Below, piece by piece: positions 17,726 through 25,222 of a stretch of 35,996 bases of DNA. The position numbers and the translations under genes were made by a program. The notes beneath the pieces are model-generated. The model was given only the letters and a program-made list of their open reading frames with translations. It was not told where the DNA came from and made no database searches. Position 1 is the first letter of the stretch; each line of letters begins with the position of its first letter. The DNA comes from Alphaproteobacteria bacterium (GTDB lineage: Bacteria > Pseudomonadota > Alphaproteobacteria > ATCC43930 > CGMCC-115725), in NCBI GenBank assembly GCA_019238055.1, contig JAFAOB010000081.1, forward strand, positions 1 through 35,996, read 5' to 3'.

Positions 17726-19433
17726 GGCGGCGAACCTCGTAATTGAGTGCCAGCGCCTGCTGCAGCGCCGACATGCCGATCCGATGGCAAAAATCGCCAA
17801 ACCCCTCCCCTGCCCTGCGCTCGACGGCGTAGAGCGCGAACAGCGGGTCGAGGGTTTCACCGATCGCGCCGAGCGCCACCTTGTCGGCGAGTACGGTGTT
17901 GAGCCGCGTGCCTTCGAAATCGCCGCCGACAAACAGCGCGTAATAGCCGGGCATGCGACCGACAATGCCGATATCGCCGGAATAGGGCCGCGCGCAGCCA
18001 TTTGGGCAGCCGGTGATGCGGATGCTGAGCCGCTCATTGCCGAGCCCATAATCGGCGAGCCGCTGTTGGATCTGACCGACAATGTCGGCCTGCACCCGCT
18101 CGGCCTCGGTCAAGGCCAGCCCGCAGGTCGGCAATGCCGGGCAGGCGAGCGCCCAACGCTCGGCCGGCTTTAGGTCTTCGGCGAGCCGCACATCATGCGC
18201 ACGCAAAACGGCGGTGATCGCATCGCGGTCTTCGCGGCGGATTTCGCTCAAAATGATGTCCTGGCTCGGCATCAGGATCGGATCGCAGCGGAACTCGGCG
18301 ACAATCGCCCGCAACGCGGTGCGCAGCCGCGCGCCGGCGCCGTCGGCGATGCGCCCGCTCGCCACCGGGATGCCGAGATACAGCTTGCCATCACCTTGCT
18401 CATGCCAGCCGAGATGATCGGGCACCGACAGCGGCGGCAACGGGCGGGCGGGTTCGAGGGTCTTGCCGAGATATTCGGACAGCTGCGCGCGCGCCCAATC
18501 CTCGCCCTGTTCGGCGATGATGTATTTGAGCCGGGCGTGGCGGCGGTTGCCGCGATCGCCGTAATCGCGATGCAATTTGACGACCGCCGCCGCAGCCTCG
18601 AGCAGATCGTCCGGCTCGACAAACGCGACCGGGGTGGCGAGCCGCGGGTAGGTCTTCGGGTTGTTGTGGGTCATCCCGTGCCCGCCGCCCAGCAAAAAAT
18701 CGTAGCCGGCGAGCTGGTCGCTGTCCCACAAGGCGATGATCGCGAGATCGTTGGTCAATACGTCGATCGTGTTGTCCTCGGGAATCGCGAGCCCGGCCTT
18801 GAACTTGCGCGGCAGATAGCGGTCGCCATAGAGCGGGTCGGGCGCTTCGTGTGCTGCGGCGTCCTCCGGCCATTTCTCGCCATCGACCCAGATTTCGTGA
18901 TAGGCGCCGGTTTGCGGCAACAGATGGGTCGACAGCCGGCGCGCATCGGCTTCGAGCCGGCCATGCATCGCGTCGCGGATTGGCGCCGGCACCGTCGTCA
19001 CGGTGCGCACGACATCGCCGCAGGCCGCCAGGGTCGTCAACAATGAATGGTTGACCTCGGCGATCGTCGATTTAAGCCCGGCTTTGACGACGCCGTGAAA
19101 CTGGATGCTCTGCCGGGTCGTGACTCGCAGCGAGCCGTCGCCCCATTTGTCGGCGATCGCATCAAGACCGAGATACTGGTCGGCGGTCAGCCGTCCGCCG
19201 GGAATCCGCACCCGAACCATGAACTGCCACAGCTTGCTCTCGCCGCGCTGCTTTAGCTCGGTGGCGCTGTCGCGGTCGTAACCCTGATAGACCCCATGAA
19301 ATTTGAGAATCGCATACCCTTCTTTGTCGAACGGGTTGGCGGTGTCGGCGAGGTCGCGCGCGATATGACCGCGCAATTGCCGGCTCTGCTGCTTGACCGC
19401 CTCGGGTTTCGAAATCGTCTCGGTCCGCGCCAT
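17712..19433 (-). CDS. cysI: sulfite reductase hemoprotein (nitrite/sulfite reductase family)
   Basis: The predicted protein is 573 aa, the usual CysI length. It would reduce sulfite to sulfide for cysteine synthesis. The repeat-1 motif GDGSLRVTTRQSIQFHGV is present. The ligands of the coupled [4Fe-4S]-siroheme are C431 and C437 (ACPALPTCG), then C476 and C480 (TGCPNGCARPY). It is coupled to the downstream siroheme gene. The usual alphaproteobacterial partners (DUF2849, DUF934, cysH) are absent here. The electron donor cannot be told: ferredoxin and NADPH-flavoprotein partners are both possible. Divergent from queA across a notably AT-rich region. Confidence 0.95.
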   Translation of the reverse strand: MARTETISKPEAVKQQSRQLRGHIARDLADTANPFDKEGYAILKFHGVYQGYDRDSATELKQRGESKLWQFMVRVRIPGGRLTADQYLGLDAIADKWGDGSLRVTTRQSIQFHGVVKAGLKSTIAEVNHSLLTTLAACGDVVRTVTTVPAPIRDAMHGRLEADARRLSTHLLPQTGAYHEIWVDGEKWPEDAAAHEAPDPLYGDRYLPRKFKAGLAIPEDNTIDVLTNDLAIIALWDSDQLAGYDFLLGGGHGMTHNNPKTYPRLATPVAFVEPDDLLEAAAAVVKLHRDYGDRGNRRHARLKYIIAEQGEDWARAQLSEYLGKTLEPARPLPPLSVPDHLGWHEQGDGKLYLGIPVASGRIADGAGARLRTALRAIVAEFRCDPILMPSQDIILSEIRREDRDAITAVLRAHDVRLAEDLKPAERWALACPALPTCGLALTEAERVQADIVGQIQQRLADYGLGNERLSIRITGCPNGCARPYSGDIGIVGRMPGYYALFVGGDFEGTRLNTVLADKVALGAIGETLDPLFALYAVERRAGEGFGDFCHRIGMSALQQALALNYEVRRHAAD

Positions 19434-19469
19434 CTCGCCCCCAATAGCGTAGCGGGAAATACCGTCTTG

Positions 19470-19510
19470 GCTGTGTGAGTGAGGTAATTATCCCACGATA
19501 TAAATGTCAA
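19470..19510 (-). promoter_or_regulatory. candidate cysI promoter and AT-rich control region
   Basis: On the minus strand a perfect TTGACA (19510-19505) lies about 75 bases before the cysI ATG, in a marked AT-rich island (19495-19550). The -10 match 17 bases on is weak. A 10-base palindrome ATTACGTAAT lies just upstream at about 19521-19530 and could be an operator. Assignment is by eye only. Confidence 0.4.
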
Positions 19511-19604
19511 TATGATATTAATTACGTAATATTACTGTTTAATTATGGCTTGCCGGCGAATTGAAGAGCGAAACAGGCGGCCCATTTCGGAAGCGATGGA
19601 TCAA

Positions 19605-20648
19605 ATGCGACTCGACGATTTCGATTTTCCGCTGCCGCGCGAACTGATCGCCGACCATCCATGCGAGCCGCGCGAAGCAGCACGCCTGCTGCACATTCCG
19701 GCAATGGGCGATTTTGCCGATCGCCACATTGCCGATCTGCCGGATTTGTTGCGCCCCGGCGACCTATTGGTCTGCAACGATACCAAGGTCATCCCGGCCC
19801 GGCTTGTCGGCAACCGCGGAGCGGCGCGGGTCGAGATCACCCTCCATCGCGACGAGGGCGGCGGGGCGTGGCGCGCCTTTGCCAGGGGTGCGCGGCGGCT
19901 GCGCGTCGGCGACCGCCTCGATTTTGCCGCTGATTTTGCCGCGACAGTCGCGGCAAAGCACGCCGAGGGCGATGTGACCTTGCGCTTCGCGTTGGAGGGC
20001 GACGCGTTTCGCAACACGCTCGCGCGCTACGGTGCGATGCCTCTGCCGCCTTACATCCGGCGCCCGCAGGACGGCGATACGCGCGACCGAAGCGATTACC
20101 AGACAATCTTCGCCCGCGAGGAGGGTGCGGTCGCCGCACCGACCGCCGGTCTGCATTTCACGTCAGCATTGATCGCGGCGCTCGCGGGGCGCGGGATCGG
20201 GCTGGCGAACCTGACCCTGCATGTCGGCCCCGGCACTTTTTTGCCGGTCAAGATCGACGACCCCCGCCAGCATCATATGCATGCCGAATGGGGCCTCCTG
20301 TCGACCGAGACCGCGGCGCGCATTGCCGCCACCCGGCAGAGCGGCGGCCGCATCGTCGCTATCGGCACGACCAGCCTGCGGCTTCTCGAATCAGCCGCCG
20401 ACAAAGCCGGCAAGGTCCGGCCCTTCGCCGGCGAGACGCAGCTTTTTATCCTGCCGGGTTATCGGTTTCGCGCGATCGATCTGCTCTTAACCAATTTCCA
20501 CCTGCCGCGCTCGACCCTGTTCATGCTGGTCGCGGCGCTGGCCGGGCTCGACCGGATCAAGGCTGCCTATGCTCACGCGATCGCGCAGCGTTACCGCTTT
20601 TTCTCCTACGGTGACGCCTGCCTGATCGAACGCCCAGGTGTTCGATAA
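19605..20648 (+). CDS. queA: S-adenosylmethionine:tRNA ribosyltransferase-isomerase
   Basis: The product is about 347 aa from ATG 19605. QueA transfers the ribosyl part of SAM to preQ1 in tRNA to form epoxyqueuosine. Motifs: MRLDDFDFPLPRELIADHP at the start, LLVCNDTKVIPARL, MPLPPYIRR, REEGAVAAPTAGLHFT, LTLHVGPGTFLPV and LLTNFHLPRSTLFMLVAAL. ATG 19596 or an upstream ATG 19545 are alternatives; I prefer 19605 because the family begins with MR-x-x-x-F-D/S-F. tgt, the usual neighbour, is not next. Confidence 0.95.
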   Translation: MRLDDFDFPLPRELIADHPCEPREAARLLHIPAMGDFADRHIADLPDLLRPGDLLVCNDTKVIPARLVGNRGAARVEITLHRDEGGGAWRAFARGARRLRVGDRLDFAADFAATVAAKHAEGDVTLRFALEGDAFRNTLARYGAMPLPPYIRRPQDGDTRDRSDYQTIFAREEGAVAAPTAGLHFTSALIAALAGRGIGLANLTLHVGPGTFLPVKIDDPRQHHMHAEWGLLSTETAARIAATRQSGGRIVAIGTTSLRLLESAADKAGKVRPFAGETQLFILPGYRFRAIDLLLTNFHLPRSTLFMLVAALAGLDRIKAAYAHAIAQRYRFFSYGDACLIERPGVR

Positions 20649-20903
20649 GAACGCCCTAATGAATTCAATTCACTCGGTCTTCGGCGCAAAAGGCCAATCT
20701 GCAGTCAGCGCTGTGCGGGTGCGATATCTGCTCCGCCTTCCCGGAACAGCTTTGCTGGCTCTGAATTCGGTAATCTTGATCTATTATAGCTGCGGTGAGC
20801 CAATGACGAACGACGCGCCGGTGAGGCTGTTGCTGTTGGGGGCGCCGGAAATGCGACCGGCGGTCCAGCGGCAGGCAATGCAGCCACGCGGCGCGGACGG
20901 GCA

Positions 20904-22451
20904 ATGGCGACAAAAATGCCCGCGGTGACCACAGAGACGACGCCGGTCGCGCATCGCGGTGCGATCACCGCAACGATCATCTGCGCCTGTGTCATGCAGG
21001 GGCTCGACACAACGATCGTCAATGTCTGTCTGCCGCACATTCAGGGCAGCATGTCGGCGGCGCAGGACCAGATCTCGTGGGTGTTGACGAGCTATATCGT
21101 CGCCTCGGCGATCATGATGCCATTGACGGGATGGCTCGCCGGCCATTTTGGCGTCAAATACATTTTTCTCGGCTCGGTGATCGGGTTCACGATCGCCTCT
21201 GCGTTGTGCGGTGCGGCTACGAGTCTGACGCAGCTCGTGCTCTATCGGATGCTGCAAGGGGTCTGCAGCGCCGGGTTGGTGCCGCTCGGACAAGCAACCT
21301 TGTTTACAATCTATCCCCGGGAAAAGCATGGCCAAGCCATGGCCATCTTCAGCACCGGGGCAATGATGGGCCCGATCGTCGGCCCGACCCTGGGCGGCTG
21401 GCTTACCGAAAACCTCGATTGGCGCTGGTGCTTTTATATCAACCTGCCGGTCGGGGCGCTGTGCGCGCTTGGCGTCTTTGTCTTCATCCGCCAAACCCGC
21501 AGCATGCGGCGCAGCGAATTCGACATGTTCGGCTTTCTGATGCTGAGCATTGCCGTCGGTTCGTTGCAGTTGATGCTCGACCGCGGTCAACTCAAGGATT
21601 GGTTCCACTCGACTGAAATCTGGATCGAGGCGACGATTGCGGCGCTGTGTTTTTATCTGCTGGTGGTTCATACAGCCACTGCCGACGAGCGGTCTTTTCT
21701 CAATCGCGATTTATTGAAAAGCCCGAATTTTGTCGCCGGCAGTCTGTTGATGTTCGGGGTCGGCATGATCCTCAGCGGCACCCTGGCGCTGATGCCGTCG
21801 ATGATGCAGGTGCTGATGAATTACCCGGTATTCGATGCCGGATGGATGATGGCGCCGCGCGGTGTCGGCACGATGATTGCGATGTTTCTGGTCGCCCGTC
21901 TGATCAATCGCGTCGACAATCGGTTGTTCATCCTGATCGGCTTTGTGCTGACCGCGGCCTCGTTATGGCAGATGACCGGCTATTCGCTTTATATGGGATC
22001 GGGCCCGATCCTGTTCGCCGGCTTTGCCCAGGGGTTTGGACTTGGCTGCACCTTTGTGCCGCTGAACCTTCTCGCTCTATCAGGGCTGCCGCATCACATT
22101 CTGACCCAGGGCACCGCGATCCGCGCCCTGGTGCGCATGCTCGGCGGCAGCATCGGCATCGCGATCCTCGAAACGCAACTGACCCAGAACACGCAAATCG
22201 TCCATTCGCGGCTGATCGAGCAGCTGCGCCCGGACAATCCGTTGACCCATGCGCTGCTGTCGGCACCGTTCAGCCTGACCAACCCGTCGGGGATCGCCGC
22301 GCTCAACAATGAGGTGACGCGGCAAGCGGCGATGATCTCCTATATCGACGATTTCATGCTGATGCTGATCGTGGTTCTCGCCTCGCTCCCGTTGTTGCTG
22401 CTGGTTCGCGTTCCGCGCCGGCAGCCGGTGGCAGCGGCCGCCGGCGATTAA
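20904..22451 (+). CDS. DHA2-family MFS multidrug efflux transporter (EmrB-like)
   Basis: The predicted protein is 515 aa, the 14-helix drug:H+ antiporter size. MQGLDTTIVNVCLPHIQGSM and WVLTSYIVASAIMMPLTGWL mark the EmrB/QacA group. The MFS loop motif appears as GWLAGHFGVKYIFL, and motif C as GPIVGPTLGGWL. It would sit in the inner membrane and export drugs or other amphiphiles. The usual membrane-fusion partner (EmrA) is not adjacent. The start ATG 20904 has only a weak ribosome site; the 255 bases after queA show no other gene. Confidence 0.93.
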   Translation: MATKMPAVTTETTPVAHRGAITATIICACVMQGLDTTIVNVCLPHIQGSMSAAQDQISWVLTSYIVASAIMMPLTGWLAGHFGVKYIFLGSVIGFTIASALCGAATSLTQLVLYRMLQGVCSAGLVPLGQATLFTIYPREKHGQAMAIFSTGAMMGPIVGPTLGGWLTENLDWRWCFYINLPVGALCALGVFVFIRQTRSMRRSEFDMFGFLMLSIAVGSLQLMLDRGQLKDWFHSTEIWIEATIAALCFYLLVVHTATADERSFLNRDLLKSPNFVAGSLLMFGVGMILSGTLALMPSMMQVLMNYPVFDAGWMMAPRGVGTMIAMFLVARLINRVDNRLFILIGFVLTAASLWQMTGYSLYMGSGPILFAGFAQGFGLGCTFVPLNLLALSGLPHHILTQGTAIRALVRMLGGSIGIAILETQLTQNTQIVHSRLIEQLRPDNPLTHALLSAPFSLTNPSGIAALNNEVTRQAAMISYIDDFMLMLIVVLASLPLLLLVRVPRRQPVAAAAGD

Positions 22452-22509
22452 CCCTCAGCCTCGATTTTGCCAGAGTCCGCCGAAATCCTCCCTCTCTCGA
22501 CAGTATCGT

Positions 22510-22884
22510 TCAACCTTCGGATTGGTCGCGCTCAGGATCGGAAGTGCGAAGCAGAGCCTGCAGATTTGCTTGAAGCTCCGGCAGCTTGTCCTCTATCAGG
22601 CGCCACACGGTATCGTAGTCGATCGCGGCGTACCCATGCACGAGGATGTTGCGGAAGGCGATAATACGGCGCAGTTCAGCCACATTGCTGGCGATCCGAG
22701 GATCGATCCTGGCCAGCTGAGAGAGCGCTTCGCCAATAATCTGAAGCTGGCGTTCCACAGCAGAGCGCACCAGATCGTCTTCAACAAAGGCCTCATAAGT
22801 CTTTCCGCGCAGGAATGCCTGGACCGCTTCCGCCGCTCTCAGCGCGTCCCACAGAAAGCACCGGGGGTCACGCGACATAGACAT
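22510..22884 (-). CDS. hepT: HepT-like ribonuclease toxin
   Basis: The predicted protein is 124 aa and helical. It carries the HEPN/HepT active-site motif R-x4-H-x-Y as RNILVHGY (R78, H83, Y85). ATG 22884 (or 22878) overlaps the end of mntA, so the pair is translationally coupled. In characterised HepT/MntA systems HepT is an RNase, and its Tyr of RX4HXY is AMPylated by MntA, which silences it. Both key residues are intact here, so the pair looks functional. Confidence 0.9.
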   Translation of the reverse strand: MSMSRDPRCFLWDALRAAEAVQAFLRGKTYEAFVEDDLVRSAVERQLQIIGEALSQLARIDPRIASNVAELRRIIAFRNILVHGYAAIDYDTVWRLIEDKLPELQANLQALLRTSDPERDQSEG

Positions 22885-23176
22885 TGTGGCGGCTCTGCTC
22901 GATACAGGCTTTGAGATAGGGGTTGCGCACAGCGCCCATTTCGACAAGATCGACCGGGCGGCCGAACAGCTCCTCCAGCGCTTCCTTAAAACCGAAATAG
23001 GTGTCAAACGGGTTTTGAGGCGCACTGCGGTCGAATTCGACCAGAAAATCGATGTCGCTGCGGTCAGGGTCAAAATCGTCGCGCGCGGCCGACCCGAACA
23101 GATCGAGCCGGCGCACATAAAAGCGCCGGCACAATATGCGCAATTCGTCATGGTGCCGCGCGATGTCGTCGATCAT
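22868..23176 (-). CDS. mntA: MntA-like nucleotidyltransferase antitoxin
   Basis: The predicted protein is 102 aa, a minimal nucleotidyltransferase. It shows GSA (28-30) in LDLFGSAARDDFDP, the metal pair D41/D43 in SDIDFLVEF, and a third Asp in VDLVEM (D76). This is the complete catalytic triad expected of an AMPylating antitoxin. It overlaps hepT by 17 bases. GGAG lies only 2 bases before ATG 23176, which is tight; a start slightly downstream cannot be excluded. Confidence 0.9.
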   Translation of the reverse strand: MIDDIARHHDELRILCRRFYVRRLDLFGSAARDDFDPDRSDIDFLVEFDRSAPQNPFDTYFGFKEALEELFGRPVDLVEMGAVRNPYLKACIEQSRHNVYVA

Positions 23177-23304
23177 AGCTCCGCCTATGTGGGGGGCGAC
23201 ACCGTCTACGTGACAAAGGATTTTGGGGCTTCGATCACAAGGGAACTCGCGACCTCTTTGGGAGCTGACGGTGGAGGGCTCGGCGTGTGGATCGGCTTCC
23301 GCAT

Positions 23305-23326
23305 CGCCGGGAGCAAACTCCCGGCG
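23305..23326. terminator. strong hairpin after ggt (terminator-like, no U-tract)
   Basis: CGCCGGGAG (23305-23313) pairs perfectly with CTCCCGGCG (23318-23326) around a CAAA loop, a 9-bp GC-rich stem. It starts 18 bases beyond the ggt stop on the minus strand. No T-run follows on either strand, so it may stabilise the 3' end or act with Rho rather than be a classical terminator. Confidence 0.55.
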
Positions 23327-23343
23327 GGGTGCGGCGCCTGATG

Positions 23344-25068
23344 TTACCAGCCGAGCGCGTAGGCGGCGCGGCGGGGATCGGCACCGGCCTCGATCACACC
23401 GCGCTTTTTGTCGACATCAATCGCGCACACCGCCCCGGCGGTCCAGATCCAATCGGGCCAGCGCTGGATTTCGTGGCCGCGGCGGGCGAGTTCGGCGATC
23501 ACCGACTCGGGAACGCGGGCTTCGATCGCCAACCGTCCAGGGTAATACTCGAACGGCGCAAACGAAGACGGATAGCTGTAGCTGGCAAAGCGCGGACTCT
23601 CGATCGCCGATTGCATGTCCTGGCCAAAGACGAAATGGTTCAGCAGGACCTGCAGCATCGCCTGCGTCTGGACGTCGCCGCCGGGGGTGCCGAACGGCAT
23701 GAAATGCTCGCCGCCCTTGATCGCCAAGGCCGGGTTCGGGGTCAGGCGCGGCCGTTTGCCGGGGGCGACACCGGCCGGATGGCGCGGGTCGGGACGCGAT
23801 TGCGAGCCGCGATTGGACGGGATCAGCCCGGTCCCCGGCACCACCGGCGAGCCGTAGGAGCCATCGCTCGGCGTCGCCGAGAACAGATTGCCGTGCCGGT
23901 CGGCGACACAGACATAGGACGTGTCGGGCTCGGGGTTGGGATCGCCCGCCGGCTGCGGAAAATGACCAAAGCCGCGGCCCGCTTGGCTGCCAAGCTCGCC
24001 GGGTGGCGGCATTTCCGGCCAGGCGCGGTCGGGGCGGATCAGTTTGCGGCGCTCGGCGGCGTATTCGGCCGAGATCAGGGTGGCGAGCGGGACGTCGACC
24101 ATGACCGGGTCGCCGTAATAGGCTTCGCGGTCGGCAAAGGCGAGCTTCAACGCCTCGGCCAGATAATGGACATAATCGGCGCTGTTGTGGCCGAGCGCGG
24201 CAAGATCGGTGCCCTCGAGCAGAGCGAGGGTCTGCAATAACACCGGCCCCTGGCACCAAGCGCCACAGGTGAAAACGTCCAGGTCGCCAAAACGGCGGCG
24301 TTCGGGCGGGCCGACCGGCGAATGATAGTCGGCGAGATCCTCGGCCGACAGCAATCCGCCCTGTTCTTTGACGAACGCGACGATCTTTTTGGCGATGTCG
24401 CCGCGATAGAAGGCGTCGCGCGCCGCATCGAGCCCGGCCTCGCGCCCGCTTGTGGCGGCAGCGCGCTCTTCGTCCGCCATGTATTGCAATGATGCAGCGA
24501 GATCGCTCTGGCGGAAGATGTCGCCAGCCTCCGGCACCCGCCCACCGGGCAGAAAAATTTCCGCCGAAGAGGGCCAGCCGCGATGCGCCTCCGCGTGCCG
24601 TTGCAGGCTCGCGGCCATCAGCGGGTACATCGGAAAGCCATTGCGGGCGAGCCGGATCGCCGCCGCCGCGACCTCGCCAAAGCTCATCGTGCCATAGCGC
24701 TTGAGCGCCGTGATCCAGGCGTCGGGGGCGGCGGGGACCACAGTGCGCAACACGCCCTTTGGGATCTTGCCGCCGTGCTCGCGCATGAACAATTGCGGGT
24801 CGAGCGCCTTCGGCCACGGGCCGAGCCCGGCGATGGTCACGACCTCGCGGCTATCGGCAAGGTAGATCATGATCGGCGCCACGCCGGCGACATCGACGAG
24901 GTCACTCTGCAAGACACCAAGCGCAATGCCGGCGGCGCACCCGGCGTCAATCGCATTGCCGCCGGCTTCGAGGATCGCAAACCCGGCGGTGGCGGCAAGA
25001 TAGTGGCCGGCGGCGATCGCGTGGCGGGTCACGGCGATGGTCGGGCGGTGGGCGAACGATGCGGTCAT
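23344..25068 (-). CDS. gamma-glutamyltransferase-family Ntn hydrolase, divergent subgroup
   Basis: The predicted protein is 574 aa. The GGT fold is clear: FAILEAGGNAIDAGCAAGIA, TVVPAAPDAWITALKRYGTM and GPVLLQTLALLEG precede the autocleavage site PDTSYVCVADRHGNLFSA. T383 is the predicted nucleophile and the N-terminus of the small subunit; GTPGGDVQTQAMLQVLLNHF follows. It differs from E. coli GGT: TTH at the cleavage site is TSY, the second catalytic Thr is Ser (S401), and the SSMSP gamma-glutamate loop is replaced by PRLTPNPAL. No signal peptide is seen, so it may be cytosolic and act on another amide. ATG 25068 has AAGGGG 7 bases upstream. Confidence 0.88.
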   Translation of the reverse strand: MTASFAHRPTIAVTRHAIAAGHYLAATAGFAILEAGGNAIDAGCAAGIALGVLQSDLVDVAGVAPIMIYLADSREVVTIAGLGPWPKALDPQLFMREHGGKIPKGVLRTVVPAAPDAWITALKRYGTMSFGEVAAAAIRLARNGFPMYPLMAASLQRHAEAHRGWPSSAEIFLPGGRVPEAGDIFRQSDLAASLQYMADEERAAATSGREAGLDAARDAFYRGDIAKKIVAFVKEQGGLLSAEDLADYHSPVGPPERRRFGDLDVFTCGAWCQGPVLLQTLALLEGTDLAALGHNSADYVHYLAEALKLAFADREAYYGDPVMVDVPLATLISAEYAAERRKLIRPDRAWPEMPPPGELGSQAGRGFGHFPQPAGDPNPEPDTSYVCVADRHGNLFSATPSDGSYGSPVVPGTGLIPSNRGSQSRPDPRHPAGVAPGKRPRLTPNPALAIKGGEHFMPFGTPGGDVQTQAMLQVLLNHFVFGQDMQSAIESPRFASYSYPSSFAPFEYYPGRLAIEARVPESVIAELARRGHEIQRWPDWIWTAGAVCAIDVDKKRGVIEAGADPRRAAYALGW

Positions 25069-25222
25069 GGGCTGGCCCCTTGCGATTGTCCTCGCACAGT
25101 AGCGCTTGACCCGCCGCTATTAGAAGAGCCGTCGTCGCAGGACGGGTGATTGTTCGTCCGACCGGGAATTGCTCGGCGCCGCGGCAGGGAGGGTCCCGCG
25201 CGCGTTCGATGTGACGGCGGAA
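25069..25222. other. intergenic, nothing recognised
   Basis: This is the gap between the end of the SbcC-like gene and the ggt start. No gene or clear hairpin is visible. It presumably holds the ggt promoter. Confidence 0.4.

Noticed and set aside
18195-19046. 283-codon open frame, plus strand
   Set aside because: It is the antisense shadow of cysI.
20649-20903. Small open frame starting at 20802 (MTNDAPVRLLLL)
   Set aside because: It is short, overlaps the transporter start and has no ribosome site or family match.
20784-21671. 295-codon open frame, minus strand
   Set aside because: It is antisense to the start of the MFS transporter and has no family features.
23417-24817. 466-codon open frame, minus strand
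   Set aside because: It lies in another frame of the gamma-glutamyltransferase gene, is Arg-rich and resembles no protein family.
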